A stretch of 64,000 nt of DNA from Rosa chinensis. Lineage: Eukaryota; Streptophyta; Magnoliopsida; Rosales; Rosaceae. The notes beneath the pieces are model-generated. The model searched no databases, had not been told where the DNA came from, and worked only from the letters and a program-made list of their open reading frames with translations. The stretch's first letter is position 1; the number at the start of each line of letters is the position of its first letter. The translations under genes and the position numbers were made by a program. Positions 1-10,390 of the stretch are shown here, one piece after another. The stretch spans positions 25,879,001 through 25,943,000 of the forward strand of contig NC_037092.1 in NCBI RefSeq assembly GCF_002994745.2. The letters are read 5' to 3'.

Positions 1-301
1 TCTCTCTCTCCCGTCACGATCCCACCTCCACCTCACTCCTTCGACATCAAGTTCGCTTTCTCCCCCAGCCGCCCGCTCCGGTCCAACTCGGTTAGCCCCA
101 CTGCGGCCGTGATGACGAAGTTGATGGGGATTGGGGAGGAAGAAAAAAGAACAAAAGATGAAGCAGAATTGCAGAACTAAATGCAAAAGAAGAAGAAGAA
201 AGGTCGAAGACCAGGACAGAGAGAGAGAGAAGATTCTTTTTGGTGTTTAATCTATCACCTAAGAACAATATACATATAAATATCGTAGAGGTTATAACAT
301 C

Positions 302-845
302 GGCAGCTCGTGCCCCAGTGGTGGGGAGTTGCCAAGTTGAGCTGTTGTTCAAGAGGTTGGCGGTTCGAATCTCAAGTGTTCCAAGTTTTATATATTTTGT
401 TTAATTATTTGTTATCTCCTAAAAAGAGTATAAATATGAAGTTTGGAGATAACATGTCGACAACAGTTCGTGCTCCAGTGGTGGGGAGTTGTGTTGTTGT
501 GAGAGAGGTTGGGGGTTCAAAACTCATCTCTTCTACGGTTTGTAAATTTTGTATATTATTCGATATCTCTTAAAACATGTATAAATATAAAGTTTGGAGG
601 TATTACATCGATGACAGCTCGTGCTCCAGTGGTGGGGAGTTGAGTTGTCGTGAGAGAGGTTGGGGGTTCGAATCTCATGTCTTCCAAGGTTTATATGTTT
701 ATAATTTTTATAATTATTCGGTATCGCCTAAAAAGAGTATAAATATAAAGTTTGGAGCAATTGTGTTGAGGTCAATTCGTGCTCTAGTGGTGGGGAGTTG
801 AGTTGTTGTGAGAGAGCTTGGGGGTTCGAACCTCATGTCCTCCAA
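302..845 (+). repeat. Tandem array of four tRNA-like (SINE-type) units
   Basis: Four head-to-tail units start near 306, 466, 617 and 776, so the period is 151-160 bp. Each unit opens with an A-box-like stretch (gtgctccagtggtggggag) and about 45 bp later carries a B-box-like stretch close to GGTTCGAATC: exact in units 1 and 3, changed in unit 2 (ggttcaaaac) and unit 4 (ggttcgaacc). Units 1-3 then share a T-rich tail and a motif near tataaatat-aagtttgga. A- and B-box spacing is what tRNA-derived SINEs show, but tandem arrangement is unusual for SINEs. I infer a tRNA-derived repeat amplified in tandem, not functional tRNA genes, since no cloverleaf with a clear anticodon arm is evident. Confidence 0.55.
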
Positions 846-1216
846 ACTTTGGAAGGAATTAAATTTTTGATCGATTTTAGGGGAAATTGGGAGAAAAAGT
901 CAGTTTTGCCCTCACTTTTTTGATCACGTGCCTCCGGATAACGGACCCATAACGGAATTCTGACGTAGGTATGACGTTGATATCAAAAAATGAGTCCAGG
1001 TATCACATTGATAACTTTGAAAGTTCAGGTATCATTCTGAAAGTCCCCTAAGTGTCCAGACACCGTTGGTGAATTTTTCCCTTAATTTATTCTTAAAGTT
1101 TTTTAATCTTTCAAGGTAAAATTTGTCAAAATTGAAAATTTTGACTAACAAAGCTTCTTCTCTTAATAATAGTATAGATGTATATCATAAGCTTATACTA
1201 TATTCTAAACTTAGAT
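846..1216. other. Intergenic, decayed MITE-like sequence
   Basis: There is no coding signal. The stretch at about 950-1060 has the phrase pattern (ggtatcac-ttgat, gttcaggtatcattctg) of the Mutator-type MITE seen complete at 58092-58519, so it may be a decayed relative. Its ends are not visible. Confidence 0.3.
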
Positions 1217-1230
1217 TAATTAAATATATG

Positions 1231-1267
<37 letters not shown>

Positions 1268-1337
1268 GAATACAAATTCTAGACAATGTATTGTTCCATA
1301 AAAAATGTTAATTTGCTTACAAAACCTTCTGGTCATT

Positions 1338-1388
<51 letters not shown>

Positions 1389-1460
1389 GAATACAAATTC
1401 TAGACAATGTCTTGTTCCATAAACAATGTTAATTTGCTTACAAAACCTTCTGGTCCTTCA
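1217..1460. repeat. AT microsatellites in a 121-bp tandem duplication
   Basis: Two AT/TA dinucleotide runs (about 1217-1264 and 1341-1386) are each followed by the same 75-bp segment beginning atgcagaatacaaattctag, at 1263 and 1384. The spacing gives a 121-bp tandem duplication. The second copy runs directly into the AspRS-derived block. Confidence 0.85.
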
Positions 1461-1684
1461 ATGCTGAATGAGCGGCATGTCACCGTAGTTAGCGGTGAGC
1501 GGGTCCTTTGGCTCGGCAGACTGAGCGTGAGCGTGAGCTGCGGCGGTGCCGCTTCTTGCTCTTGATTGCGACGGAGCTTCTCGAGCTTAGCCTCTTCTTT
1601 CTTCGCCTTCTTTTTTCTCAGAGATGCTGATTCCTCGTTCTCTGGCTTGTGGTTGGGCTGGGTGGCTGGCTGAGGTTCTAACAT
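1447..1684 (-). pseudogene. Truncated aspartyl-tRNA synthetase copy, N-terminal exon only
   Basis: Reading from ATG at 1684 on the minus strand gives MLEPQPATQPNH followed by a Lys/Glu-rich helix (KKAKKEEAKLEKLRR). This matches the lysine-rich N-terminal extension of plant cytosolic aspartyl-tRNA synthetase, which helps tRNA binding in eukaryotic AspRS. After about 50 residues the homology is lost to frame changes, and the copy ends near 1447 at the microsatellite duplication. No anticodon-binding or catalytic class II core is present, so it cannot encode an enzyme. The block, with its upstream DNA to 2231, is a second copy of 31743-32533, where more of the same pseudogene survives; that longer copy is what identifies the family. 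Confidence 0.65.
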
Positions 1685-2231
1685 TTTGAGAATCTAGGGT
1701 TTATGGAATGAAGGCGTTGTTTTTTGTTCGACGGACTAGGAACCTGAATTGCTTGTTATAATTGATAGAGCATGCTTAAGTTCCTTATATAGACAACCAT
1801 GGGGTAGCAACCTCTCATAAAGTTCCTAGTTCTACAGGAAAAGTTTATTCCTTCAAATGCAAGCAATAGGTTTGCAATCCTGAATATCCATGATTACTTG
1901 TTTTATCATAATGCTGAGACTTATATAAAGCGATGGGCCGGGCATGGAATTAAGAAAAATTTTAATTTACTTTGTTTGACAATAAAAATAAATAAAATGA
2001 AATACTTAGTTAACAAAATGCTAAATACAAAAGTCTCGTCCAATCAATGTGGCAATTGACATGGTTTGACACTTATGGGTACGGATTAGGGATTAACTTT
2101 TTTTTCACGCAAGCTAACTGATCGATTGACTTGCGGAAATAGTACATGCTTTCTCACCAAGCAAAACGAGTTAAAAAAAAAAAAAAAAACCCTTAAATCA
2201 CACCCAACACCAAAAACCAAAATGATCCAAT
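1685..2231 (-). repeat. Duplicated AspRS upstream region
   Basis: This is former promoter and 5' leader sequence of the AspRS copy. It is near-identical to 31988-32533 except for small indels (for example about 34 bp present near 1837-1870 and absent from the other copy). Homology stops exactly where the copia LTR at 2232 begins, so that LTR inserted at the edge of, or into, the duplicated block. Confidence 0.8.
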
Positions 2232-2468
2232 TGTCTAAGGAAAACTGAAATTGTGAGAGAATTGAGTCGTGCTTTCATTGATAATATGGGCCTCTTTATA
2301 TAGAGGATTACAAGACATAAAATCAGAGTTGTACAAAGAAAGATAATAGTACAATTAATCGGATATCTATGAATATCTCCGAGAATATCTCTAATTCAAA
2401 ACCCTATTACAACTAGGTCAAGTAACCTAGAGTTTGGGCCAGACACATATTCTGGATTTACTTAAACA
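2232..2468 (-). mobile_element. 3' LTR of a Ty1-copia-type retrotransposon
   Basis: On the minus strand this 237-bp segment begins TGTTTAAGTAAATCC and ends CCTTAGACA, so it has TG...CA ends. It contains a TATA box (CTATATAAAGAGG) followed by leader-like sequence. Just outside its start, in 2469-2478, is a purine-rich tract (CAAGGGAGAG on the minus strand), as expected of a polypurine tract before a 3' LTR. The element interior should therefore lie to the right, but only about 300 bp of non-coding interior survives before the solo LTR at 2771. No partner LTR is seen in the window. Confidence 0.6.
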
Positions 2469-2770
2469 CTCTCCCTTGTGTATCCTAAACATGGTGCTCC
2501 TCTCGTTGCCTCATTAAAAACCTTGCCGAGAAACAAAAACCCTGTGGGACAAAAATAACCTCGGTTGAAGGGGAAAAATAGCACAACACACCCTTCACGT
2601 TTTGAGACCATACATGTAGACATAAAAGAGCACAACACACCCTTCCCCTTAAGAACATGTTTGCATAAAATAATATACCAAACGAAGTTGTTTGAACCCA
2701 AATTAACATTTTTCCTTACAAAGGGTGACTCGAAGAATCCAGGCCAATATCTGTGGCCCAAGACGTATAT
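2469..2770 (-). other. Remnant interior of the copia element
   Basis: This is non-coding sequence next to the polypurine tract. No gag, integrase, reverse transcriptase or RNase H motifs are visible. Short open frames on both strands have no recognisable product. The solo LTR at 2771 cuts it off. Confidence 0.4.
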
Positions 2771-5700
2771 TGTGAGCCCCCGAAAATTTATTTAATGTAG
2801 AAGGTAATTTTCGCCAATAAGATTCTTCCGCAAGGTGATTTAAGTGAAGGAAGTGACTTTGGAGATTAATTTGGTGTCGAGACTACTAATTGGGCTATTC
2901 GAACTAAGTTCGGGCCGAGATTCCTTCATTTGGGCCTAGAAGGTCATAGAAGTTTATTGAGGCATTGACTTGTTGAAGTTTTGAAAATGATAAATTGAGT
3001 TGTGACAAAGTTTTGGCTTTTGAGTTTTTACGAAACCGGGTTCTGGGCCTAGGAAGAAGTCGAGAAATAACTTAGGAAGTTTCCGACGAAAAACGTGTAA
3101 AAGAAAAGCTATGAACCCAAAACCGAAAGCAATTAGCTAGAAGAGTTTCGTGATTTGTCGCAAGGGCAAAATGGACTTTTTGCATGGGCTATGAATAAAT
3201 GGGTTAGAGAAACCCCAAGGTCTCCAAAATCTCTCTTCCCCTCTCGACCGTACCTCTCTTTTCTCTCTCTCGACCCATCTCTTTCTCATCTTCGCTCTCT
3301 GCACCGCCGAGAAAATCCCATCTCCGGCCACCACCTCTCGTCACCGCCACCTCCAATCAACTCAGCACCAAAATCCGACCCAAACCCAGGAAAAATCGAC
3401 CCCATGCATTGACTCCGGCCTCCACCTGCGATCCTCCAAATCGCGACACCACTGCCTTCCCAAAACCTTCGATTTCCAGTCGCCGATTCACACCACCACT
3501 ACCAGAAATTGAAGCACCAAGCCCTAGAGAGCCAAACCCGAACCATAGCCTCAAGCTCCGACCACCAGAAAACGCCATGCAAGCTCGCCGGAACTCGAGG
3601 TTCTGCTGTCTTCATTCTCCGATCTCCAGCTCGAATCGAACTTCAACCTTCCAAAGCCTCGTCTCCGACCCGACGCCGGAGAACTCCCTATACACCTTCG
3701 CCGGCGATCTGGGCTTCTGCAAAGCTAGGGTTATCACCTCCGGCCACGATTGAGCGAAGCCATCACCTTGAAGAAGCTTAGGATTGCACGAACCACCATA
3801 ATCCCTAAATCCCGACTTTGGACACTGATCAGAACCACCGCACGCGCTACACGCGCCGCCGCTGGCACGTGAGTACCCCAACGCTGCCGTGTAGTACCGC
3901 CGACGACCTCTCCTTGCTTCGGTAAGACGAGCTAAAAGCCCTCTTGGTTGATTGATTAAGTTTTAAATCCAGATTAGAGTGGGTTATTAATCTTGAGTTC
4001 TTTGGTTGGCGTTCTTAAGTCCTGAACATGGAAGCAACGATGGGGATTCTGAAGAAAAAGGGGAGTTTCTAGTAGTGTCATCTGATGGGTTAAGGAGGAC
4101 GATAAAGAAACAAGAAGAACTGCAGGATGCAGTATGTCTTAGAGACTGGGTTCGATGGGGTTGAGTTAGGGTAAGAAATCCTAGCCTTGAACTTATGATT
4201 TCAGTTTTGTTGGGATATTGAAATTGATTGATTGAGCAGGTTGTTTTGTGGTGGAGAAAAACACCTGAATTGTTGGGTCGAGGACATTAAGCCGAGGCTA
4301 CCAAAGAAAAGATTTGGAAAGGTTATGACTTATGAGAAAGGTAATAACATGATGAAGGAAATGGATTTCTGTTTACTGTGCTTGTATTGTATCACTTGAA
4401 ATCAAAAGAAATAAGTGGACATGGATAATTGCTTACTTTTATAGTACTCGGCTGATTGTGAATGAGTTGGTGTGAATGAGGTTATGTGTGTGAATGGCTA
4501 TGTTTGGCATAGAAGGAAATTGATAAATGAGAATGGGCCGTTAATGAAAAACGAGTTACGTTGTGAACTAGGTTAAGGAACAATCGATAATGAAAATAAT
4601 GGGTTTTGTATATTCAATTGAGGTTCATGAAACAAGGTTAGAAACTCGAAGTATTCTAATGTCACCATATCCCGAATGAGCGTTACTACGTTAAGTGAAT
4701 CGTTCGGGAATGGTAGTCGTCATTTGTTTTCTTATGGTGGTAATGCTAAACAATTTTCGGGTCAAAGTGCTAAGTATAATCACCATATCCTAAATGATTC
4801 AAATGCTACATCATTTGGATTATTTGGGAATGGATGATAAGTTTTAATGACTAAAACAAAATTCTATGGGTTTCAAGGAAGTTAAGTAAATACTTTGGTT
4901 GCTCGGTTAATTGAGTTATAGTGTAGTCAATGTACTCATTGGTTTAATTTTATTATAAAGGACTTGTGCGTGTGCACTTGGATTGGGACAAAAGATCGAT
5001 AGTCGGAGACGAACCTAAAAGTGGACAAGCACTCCAATTCCAGGTAGGGTGAGCTGTCCCTTCCTTGTTAGAGGCTTTTCAGTATATGTAGAATGCTATA
5101 CTATGATAGTATGTTGCCTGCAAGAACGTTTTTGGTTGTTCATTAGTTGATGCCTCGTGATACATGTGTTTTCAGACCTGATAATTGCTAATTACGAAAA
5201 CCGAGGCTAGACTTGCATGTTGAGATACTGTACCCCTGTATGTTTATACTTGTGACCTGAAAGTGAATGGGACCTAGACGCTTAGATTCCTAGGGATCCC
5301 ACGGTGTCGATAACCGTGAACCTCCGGAGGGGGCCGTGCTCCTATGTTTGTCGAGGAAAGATAAGTATAGACAGTGAACCAGTCATAGGAGACTCAGGGC
5401 CAGGAAATGGACACTTTCGCTACTTGTAGTCAGAAGTACTACAGAGTAGTTGGCCGGTTCTCGAATTCAGGACGAACCAGGTCGGTCACCGATTTGTTTT
5501 ATTTTAGCCGGCAGGTAAGTATCTCGGAGCTCCAAATTGTGCGAAGCATACTGCATATGCTTTATAAAAGAAAATAAATGTTTGTGGTTGCCTCTTATTA
5601 AAAGTATTTTTCGAGAAACGTGCACAATATTATGTAGTAAATATTTTTAAGTATATTATCTTTCAAACCTAGCATGGTTGGGTCGGCCCCTACTGGGCAT

Positions 5701-6223
5701 GCGAGGACGAAAGCTCACCCCTACTATAGTGTGCAGGTTTCGAGCATGTGGTCGGGAAGCGTACAGGGGAGGCACATGGCCCGGCTTGGTGCATTTCTCT
5801 GTAGTTTAATCAAAAGGAAGGTTTTGGTCCCTTATCAGATTTTGAAGTAATTTGGTTATTTATTTCCTCACTAATTTATTTGTTTTCTATTCGCTCATTC
5901 ACAAAATTTCGAGAGACCCGTAACCCTGGGGCGCGTCTCTCATACTTGTTTTCACTTCGTGATTTGTTATTTTCCAAATTGGACTCCGATTGTAAGCCCA
6001 AAACTCCTAGCCCATTTCAAATTCCGCTTTTGAAAATATGTTGTTCGGTTGCTAGAATGTTTTGAGACATTTGTCCAAGAAAGTGTTTTGTAAACCAACA
6101 ACCTGAACCTAAAAGGCCTTGTGATTTCGGGTTAATGAGTCATCGGGATGTCGTTAGTGACGTGTCAGTTTCTCATTGGCTCGGGGTCGCGGCGTTGTGG
6201 GACCCCTATCTCGGGTCACCACA
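2771..6223. mobile_element. Solo LTR, 3.45 kb, Ty3-gypsy (Tekay/Del-like)
   Basis: The segment begins TGTGAGCCCCCGA and ends TCGGGTCACCACA, an imperfect inverted terminus with TG...CA ends. It is flanked by the 5-bp direct repeat TATAT (2766-2770 and 6224-6228). That is the outcome of LTR-LTR recombination leaving one LTR. The size and the TGTG(A/G)..CCCGA terminus fit the long LTRs of Tekay/Del chromoviruses; that family assignment is from memory of the termini only. A pyrimidine-rich, GC-rich stretch at 3220-3900 produces several open frames on both strands that I regard as spurious. The TSD is low in complexity and could partly be chance. Confidence 0.7.
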
Positions 6224-6228
6224 TATAT

Positions 6229-7341
6229 ATTCGATAAGCTCGGAATATATTAATTAGAGGCTAAATAAAGCCTACTTAGAGATCAAGCAAATCTTGATAT
6301 TCATCAATTTACTATTAGTTATCAAATATTTGATAATTAATAATGGTTGGTTTGCTTACTAGTATTATGCAAGCTATATATATGGCATGCAAGGTAATTA
6401 TCAAGGTTCCCCATACATTGCAATGAAGGACGTGGAACAGTTTGGGTGACATGCAATCACCTTTTAATTGCAATAAACAAGGGATATATACATGATCTTA
6501 TCATACATGATTGCATACTTACGGTAGATCATTTAAGTGTGCCACTTAGCTTCAAAATGATTGCGAAGATATATATGCAGTACGTGCATATCCAAAGATT
6601 TGGTTGTCAAGAGGCAATTAACCTTGCCTAGAAGATAGCTACGTGATAAGAGGCAGTCTCTTATTGCCTACGATAGTTATCAAGACTAATGAGTGTTTTG
6701 ATTTGACTCAAGGCCAATAACTGTAGCCTAAAATATGGTATAACCTTTAAAAGTATTTGACTCTTATTAGGAAAGTGAATTTGCAGTAAGTAGCCTATAT
6801 ATAGAGGCTAAAGACAAAAGACAAAATACAACACACAACCTCTCAATCAACTAATCTCTCAGATTATCCAGAGTCTCTTCGGAACAACCTACCTTCAACC
6901 TAGTTGAACCAGGGAAGCCAGGGTAAAGCCCTAGCAACCCAGCAAAGCTAAAGTCATGTTTTAGCAAAACCTTGTACTTTCTTCTACTTCCCGGTGATTG
7001 CTTTGCTCAACCTACAACGTTGAGTAACGATTCGGTGATGCAGAAGATCACAACAAAAGTCCTTATCCGTAAGACATAGAAAAGAACATTGTGATGAGGT
7101 TGGTGCTCTCCTCATCCACAACTTTTAAAAAGAAGTCAGGTCAAGAGACGCCCCGAGGACTACACCCTCATTGTTGGCAAGCTCACGCAACATCACCAGC
7201 AAAACAGACTGTTTGCTAGCTCAAACTAGGCTGAAGCCAAACAAAAGTAACCCTAAATTTTTTAACTTGACATCAACGTGGAATGCTCTATTATGGAGCA
7301 TATTAAAAGTATAAAGCAAGTAGAACTAAGGAGAAGTAGCT
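6229..7341 (+). other. LTR-like non-coding sequence
   Basis: No gene is seen. A TATA box (cctatatatagaggc, near 6798) is followed by a C/A-rich leader and a long non-coding stretch rich in short AAC/CAAC phrases, the usual look of an LTR U3-R-U5. I could not define both ends or a target duplication, so the family is left open. Confidence 0.3.
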
Positions 7342-7531
7342 AGACAGCAAGAAGCAAAGATAGATTAATTAGGTGATCATCGATCAATAGCATTCCTAGC
7401 AGGTCTCGCATAAGAGAACCGAGCATCTCATGCGATAGACAACAAGAAGCAAAGATAGATTAATTAGGTGATCATCGATCAATAGCATTCCTAGCAGGTC
7501 TCGCATAAGAGAACCGAGCATCTCATGCGAT
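7342..7531. repeat. 95-bp tandem duplication
   Basis: Two adjacent copies (7342-7436 and 7437-7531) are almost identical; the only difference I see is agacagc against agacaac. Near-identity implies a recent duplication. It lies directly downstream of the small zinc-finger-like gene on the minus strand. Confidence 0.9.
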
Positions 7532-7550
7532 CCAATCAGTCCCGCACAGA

Positions 7551-7808
7551 TCATGTGATGCAAGTAACGTGTGGGGCTGCGGCGCCCGTGGGAAAGATGG
7601 GGCTAAGGCAACCCTCAGTGTTACAAAATTCATTAGCCACACTGGGATTGGCTTCACAATGAGCTCTTAGTGGGTTGTTGTCTTGCCTAAACTCAAAGTA
7701 TTTCATGCACTTGTTGCACTTAACTTTGATGTGAACTTCTCTTACATGTTTTAGATGTTGACTACTCCCGGTAGTCTCATTGTTACGGAAGACGCATTTT
7801 TCCGCCAT
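7551..7808 (-). CDS. Small zinc-finger-like protein, copy A (85 aa)
   Basis: Single open frame from ATG at 7808. I do not recognise a named family. Aligned with the 82-residue protein at 8642-8890 it shares the layout: Cys near residue 5, QHL near residue 17, a CNKC knuckle near residue 31, an H-x-x-EA-like patch near 50, then FCN...CL-PIF near 61-70. In this copy key ligands of both C2H2-like fingers are altered: the first Cys of finger 1 is Ala, and the final His of finger 2 is lost. This looks like a decaying or diverged paralogue. No signal peptide or membrane segment is seen. It could also be one exon of a longer gene. The conserved spacing between the two copies is the main argument that it was coding. 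Confidence 0.45.
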   Translation of the reverse strand: MAEKCVFRNNETTGSSQHLKHVREVHIKVKCNKCMKYFEFRQDNNPLRAHCEANPSVANEFCNTEGCLSPIFPTGAAAPHVTCIT

Positions 7809-8641
7809 CTATTACCGCAAAATATTAAATTCGATCTAAGTTTCTTTACGGAGCTCCAACAAATGCAAAATACACGATTAATTTTGATCAAGTACGTATA
7901 CTTTATAAATAGCATAAATTTACCTACCCAAAATAAATCAAAGAGTAATGTGGAGAAGAGACAAAATATTCATTTTTGTTAATTAGTTGAAACAAATTAA
8001 ATGCATGTGAATGAGAAGAGGACTTGAACAATAGAACTCGTGGGACTCCATGAATACCATGTGTTCGATCATGGAATTAGAGAGATAAAGAGAAGAAGTT
8101 AATTGGCCCACACTAATCCAACTATATGAAAGTTGATTATATGCATGAATACACTGATGATGCAACTGGTTTCATCAAATTTCAAATTATTGATTAACTT
8201 AAAAGTTTTACAGTGTCTGTAGCTTTTTGTTTCGTATTGCTTTCTTAATTTCCATATATAGATATATGTAAAAAATCCCTCTCAGTTGATGAGAACAAAA
8301 CGACTCATCTCACTAATAGTACCGAATTCGATCGAGTACGTATTAAAATCTTATCATTAATATACTCAATATCATAGCAGACAGTACATGGATCATATAA
8401 GCAAATATAGGCGGATAAATTTATTCAGGGCCCATAAAAGGGCAAAGAAACACAAACACATGAGTTTCTAGCAACCTCTTTTAATACGTATATAGCAGAA
8501 GCTAACATACAATCTCACATAATTGAGTGACTAAAACTAAACATGCCCTATATATTACTAGCTAATCCTTCGCCGCTACCAATATGGTCATTCTCTTCAA
8601 CGACGTACTTCATTACTCTCGATCTTGAGCTTGATTTGGCC
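7809..8641. other. Intergenic between the two zinc-finger-like genes
   Basis: AT-rich sequence with no convincing coding frame. A short minus-strand frame at 7983-8165 has no recognisable motif. Confidence 0.5.
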
Positions 8642-8890
8642 TTAAGTCCTAGGTTTAACACACTGGTGGCTAGACCCATCTTCAAATATTGGATTGAGGC
8701 AACTCTTTTTGTTGCAGAATGAAAATTTTAGGGTGTGTTTGGCTTCGTAATGATCTTTTAGTGCTTTTGCAAATTTTGAGTCAAATTGCTTATTGCAATT
8801 GATACAAATCAGCTTATCATGAATACTATGGAGATGTTGAATCTTATCAACAACTCCAGAATAATTGTACACACAGTAATCGCAACTCAT
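8642..8890 (-). CDS. Small tandem C2H2-like zinc-finger protein, copy B (82 aa)
   Basis: Open frame from ATG at 8890. Finger 1 fits C-x2-C-x12-H-x4-H (Cys3, Cys6, His19, His24). Finger 2 fits C-x2-C-x14-H-x4-H (Cys29, Cys32, His47, His52). A third Cys pair with spacing C-x4-C (FCNKKSC) and a late His-x-Cys could form another site. The finger spacing is that of classical DNA- or RNA-binding C2H2 domains, but the plant QALGGH signature is absent, so it is not an ordinary plant ZFP. It is a paralogue of the product at 7551-7808 in the same orientation, about 830 bp away. Function is unknown. The intact ligands here, against their loss in copy A, suggest this is the less decayed copy. An upstream exon cannot be excluded. 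Confidence 0.5.
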   Translation of the reverse strand: MSCDYCVYNYSGVVDKIQHLHSIHDKLICINCNKQFDSKFAKALKDHYEAKHTLKFSFCNKKSCLNPIFEDGSSHQCVKPRT

Positions 8891-9519
8891 TGTAATAACC
8901 TTAAGTTTTCAGTAATTACAGATGTTTAGTTGATCTGGTAGGTTAGTTTTTGCATAGAGAACAATATTATATGCATGGTATTCACAGATAATGCGCCTTC
9001 ATGTGGCTAAAACGTATATAGAATGGAAGAAGAACACACATCAATATTGTGTTTGCCATCAGACTCGTCGTCCATGCCTCCTCATGGGTGTTGTCAGAAG
9101 TGAATGCATTACTTACGTGCTTTGTACAGTTTGATACTGAAATGATTTTCCCAAGTTGAATTTCTAATCTTTATTGACTTCATGGCATTGCTTTATTTAA
9201 TTTTATTTTTACCCAAACAGATTGCACGTCACGTATATTGTCCTAAACCCTAAACACAGCGAATTTCTCTCAATTTCTGATTCCCTAAAACACATTATCA
9301 GCACGAGCCCTAACCCTAAGTCCTAAAACTAAAAACCAAAAACTCAGCCACCACCGCTCCTACCCGGTGCAGCCAAGCAACAGCCTCCTGTGACCCCCTG
9401 CTACCCAGCGCCTCTACTTCATCCGATCAGTTAATTGGCTAGCCTTTGTGTTGAGTTAAAAATTGCACATAATGTAAAATGTCACCCAACGTAATTTCAC
9501 TCGTATTCATTAACAGAAT
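8891..9519. other. Intergenic, repeat-derived
   Basis: No gene is seen. At about 9235-9330 the sequence becomes rich in ccctaaa/aaccctaa phrases and contains acattatcagcacgagcc, which looks like a retroelement primer-binding neighbourhood, but no LTR end is clear. Confidence 0.3.
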
Positions 9520-10382
9520 AGAGTTGTAATTATTTTGGGTTCGACCCATTCACGACAGAATGTGTCTCTTAATTACAATCTCTTATTACAAGAGAAACAC
9601 CATTTGATTCCATTTATAAAGAAACCAGAGTGTGGTTGTTTGTTTTTGCGGCTGCACCCGAATTTTGGAATGGGTTGCCTACGTACCCGGGAAGGGATCA
9701 AGCCACTCGCAGTTCAAGAGTTCCAATAGGTGAACGACCCATTGGAAGGCTTGGGTTTTTGGAATAGGAATAGTGTTTGGGATGCGGTTGCATCTAGATT
9801 ATTTGATTCCAGATTGCCTACATACCCTTGCGGGATCAAACCACATGTAGTTCCAGCATTTGGGATTTAAATGGGTAGATGACCCATTTATTTTTGGATT
9901 TGTGTTTGGGTTATTTGTCAGGGTTTAAAGCCCTTGAATTTGTTTTTGGGTAATTTGGGAATGATGTGATTTTTTCTGGTGTTTGGGTGAATTTGACTAG
10001 TGGAGTCAGGGATTCGGATTGGCTGAATTTGACTGGTAGAGTCAGGGATTCGATTTGAATTTGTGGTTGCATCTAGTGGGTCGCTAGATTGCCTACATAC
10101 CCTGTGAAGGGATCAAACCATTGTAGTTCAGAAGCCACTCGTCGCTTTGGGGTTTCGAAGCATTTTCTCGTGAAACCAAATTCCAGACATTTTGACTTGG
10201 ACACCCATAGCATCATGCTTCGCCAAACTCTTTAAAGGGGCCCAAATCTTGAGGTGGGCTTTGCTTGTGAGTCATGTTTCTTGGTCTACATCAATCAAGG
10301 GCTTCTTGGCCTAAATTTGATATGGGCACCCATGGTGAAGCTTTTCGGAGTACTTATTTTGTCGAGAGATAGGCTTTCTATC
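9520..10382 (+). repeat. Repeat-derived segment with a recurring 40-bp motif
   Basis: Three copies of a motif of the form ttgcctac(g/a)taccc ... ggatcaa(g/a)cca ... tagttc occur near 9676, 9817 and 10090. A fourth occurs at about 18345-18390, so the two areas probably belong to one repeat family split by later insertions. No coding potential is seen; the short plus-strand frame at 9535-9729 is not convincing. The segment is cut by the hAT element at 10391 and resumes at 13750. Confidence 0.5.
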
Positions 10383-10390
10383 ACGTATGC

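Noticed and set aside
300..850. Functional tRNA genes
   Set aside because: Box-like sequences are present, but no cloverleaf with acceptor stem and anticodon loop can be drawn.
1653..1684. Valyl- or lysyl-tRNA synthetase origin for the Lys-rich fragment
   Set aside because: The longer copy at 31320-31986 continues with AspRS-specific segments (QQVEVQ-RKLYC, NIEDAARSE, QDKRLNYRVL).
3137..3881. Overlapping open frames of 65-114 codons on both strands
   Set aside because: They lie in a C-rich part of the solo LTR, have no domain, and overlap each other on both strands; low stop density from composition explains them.
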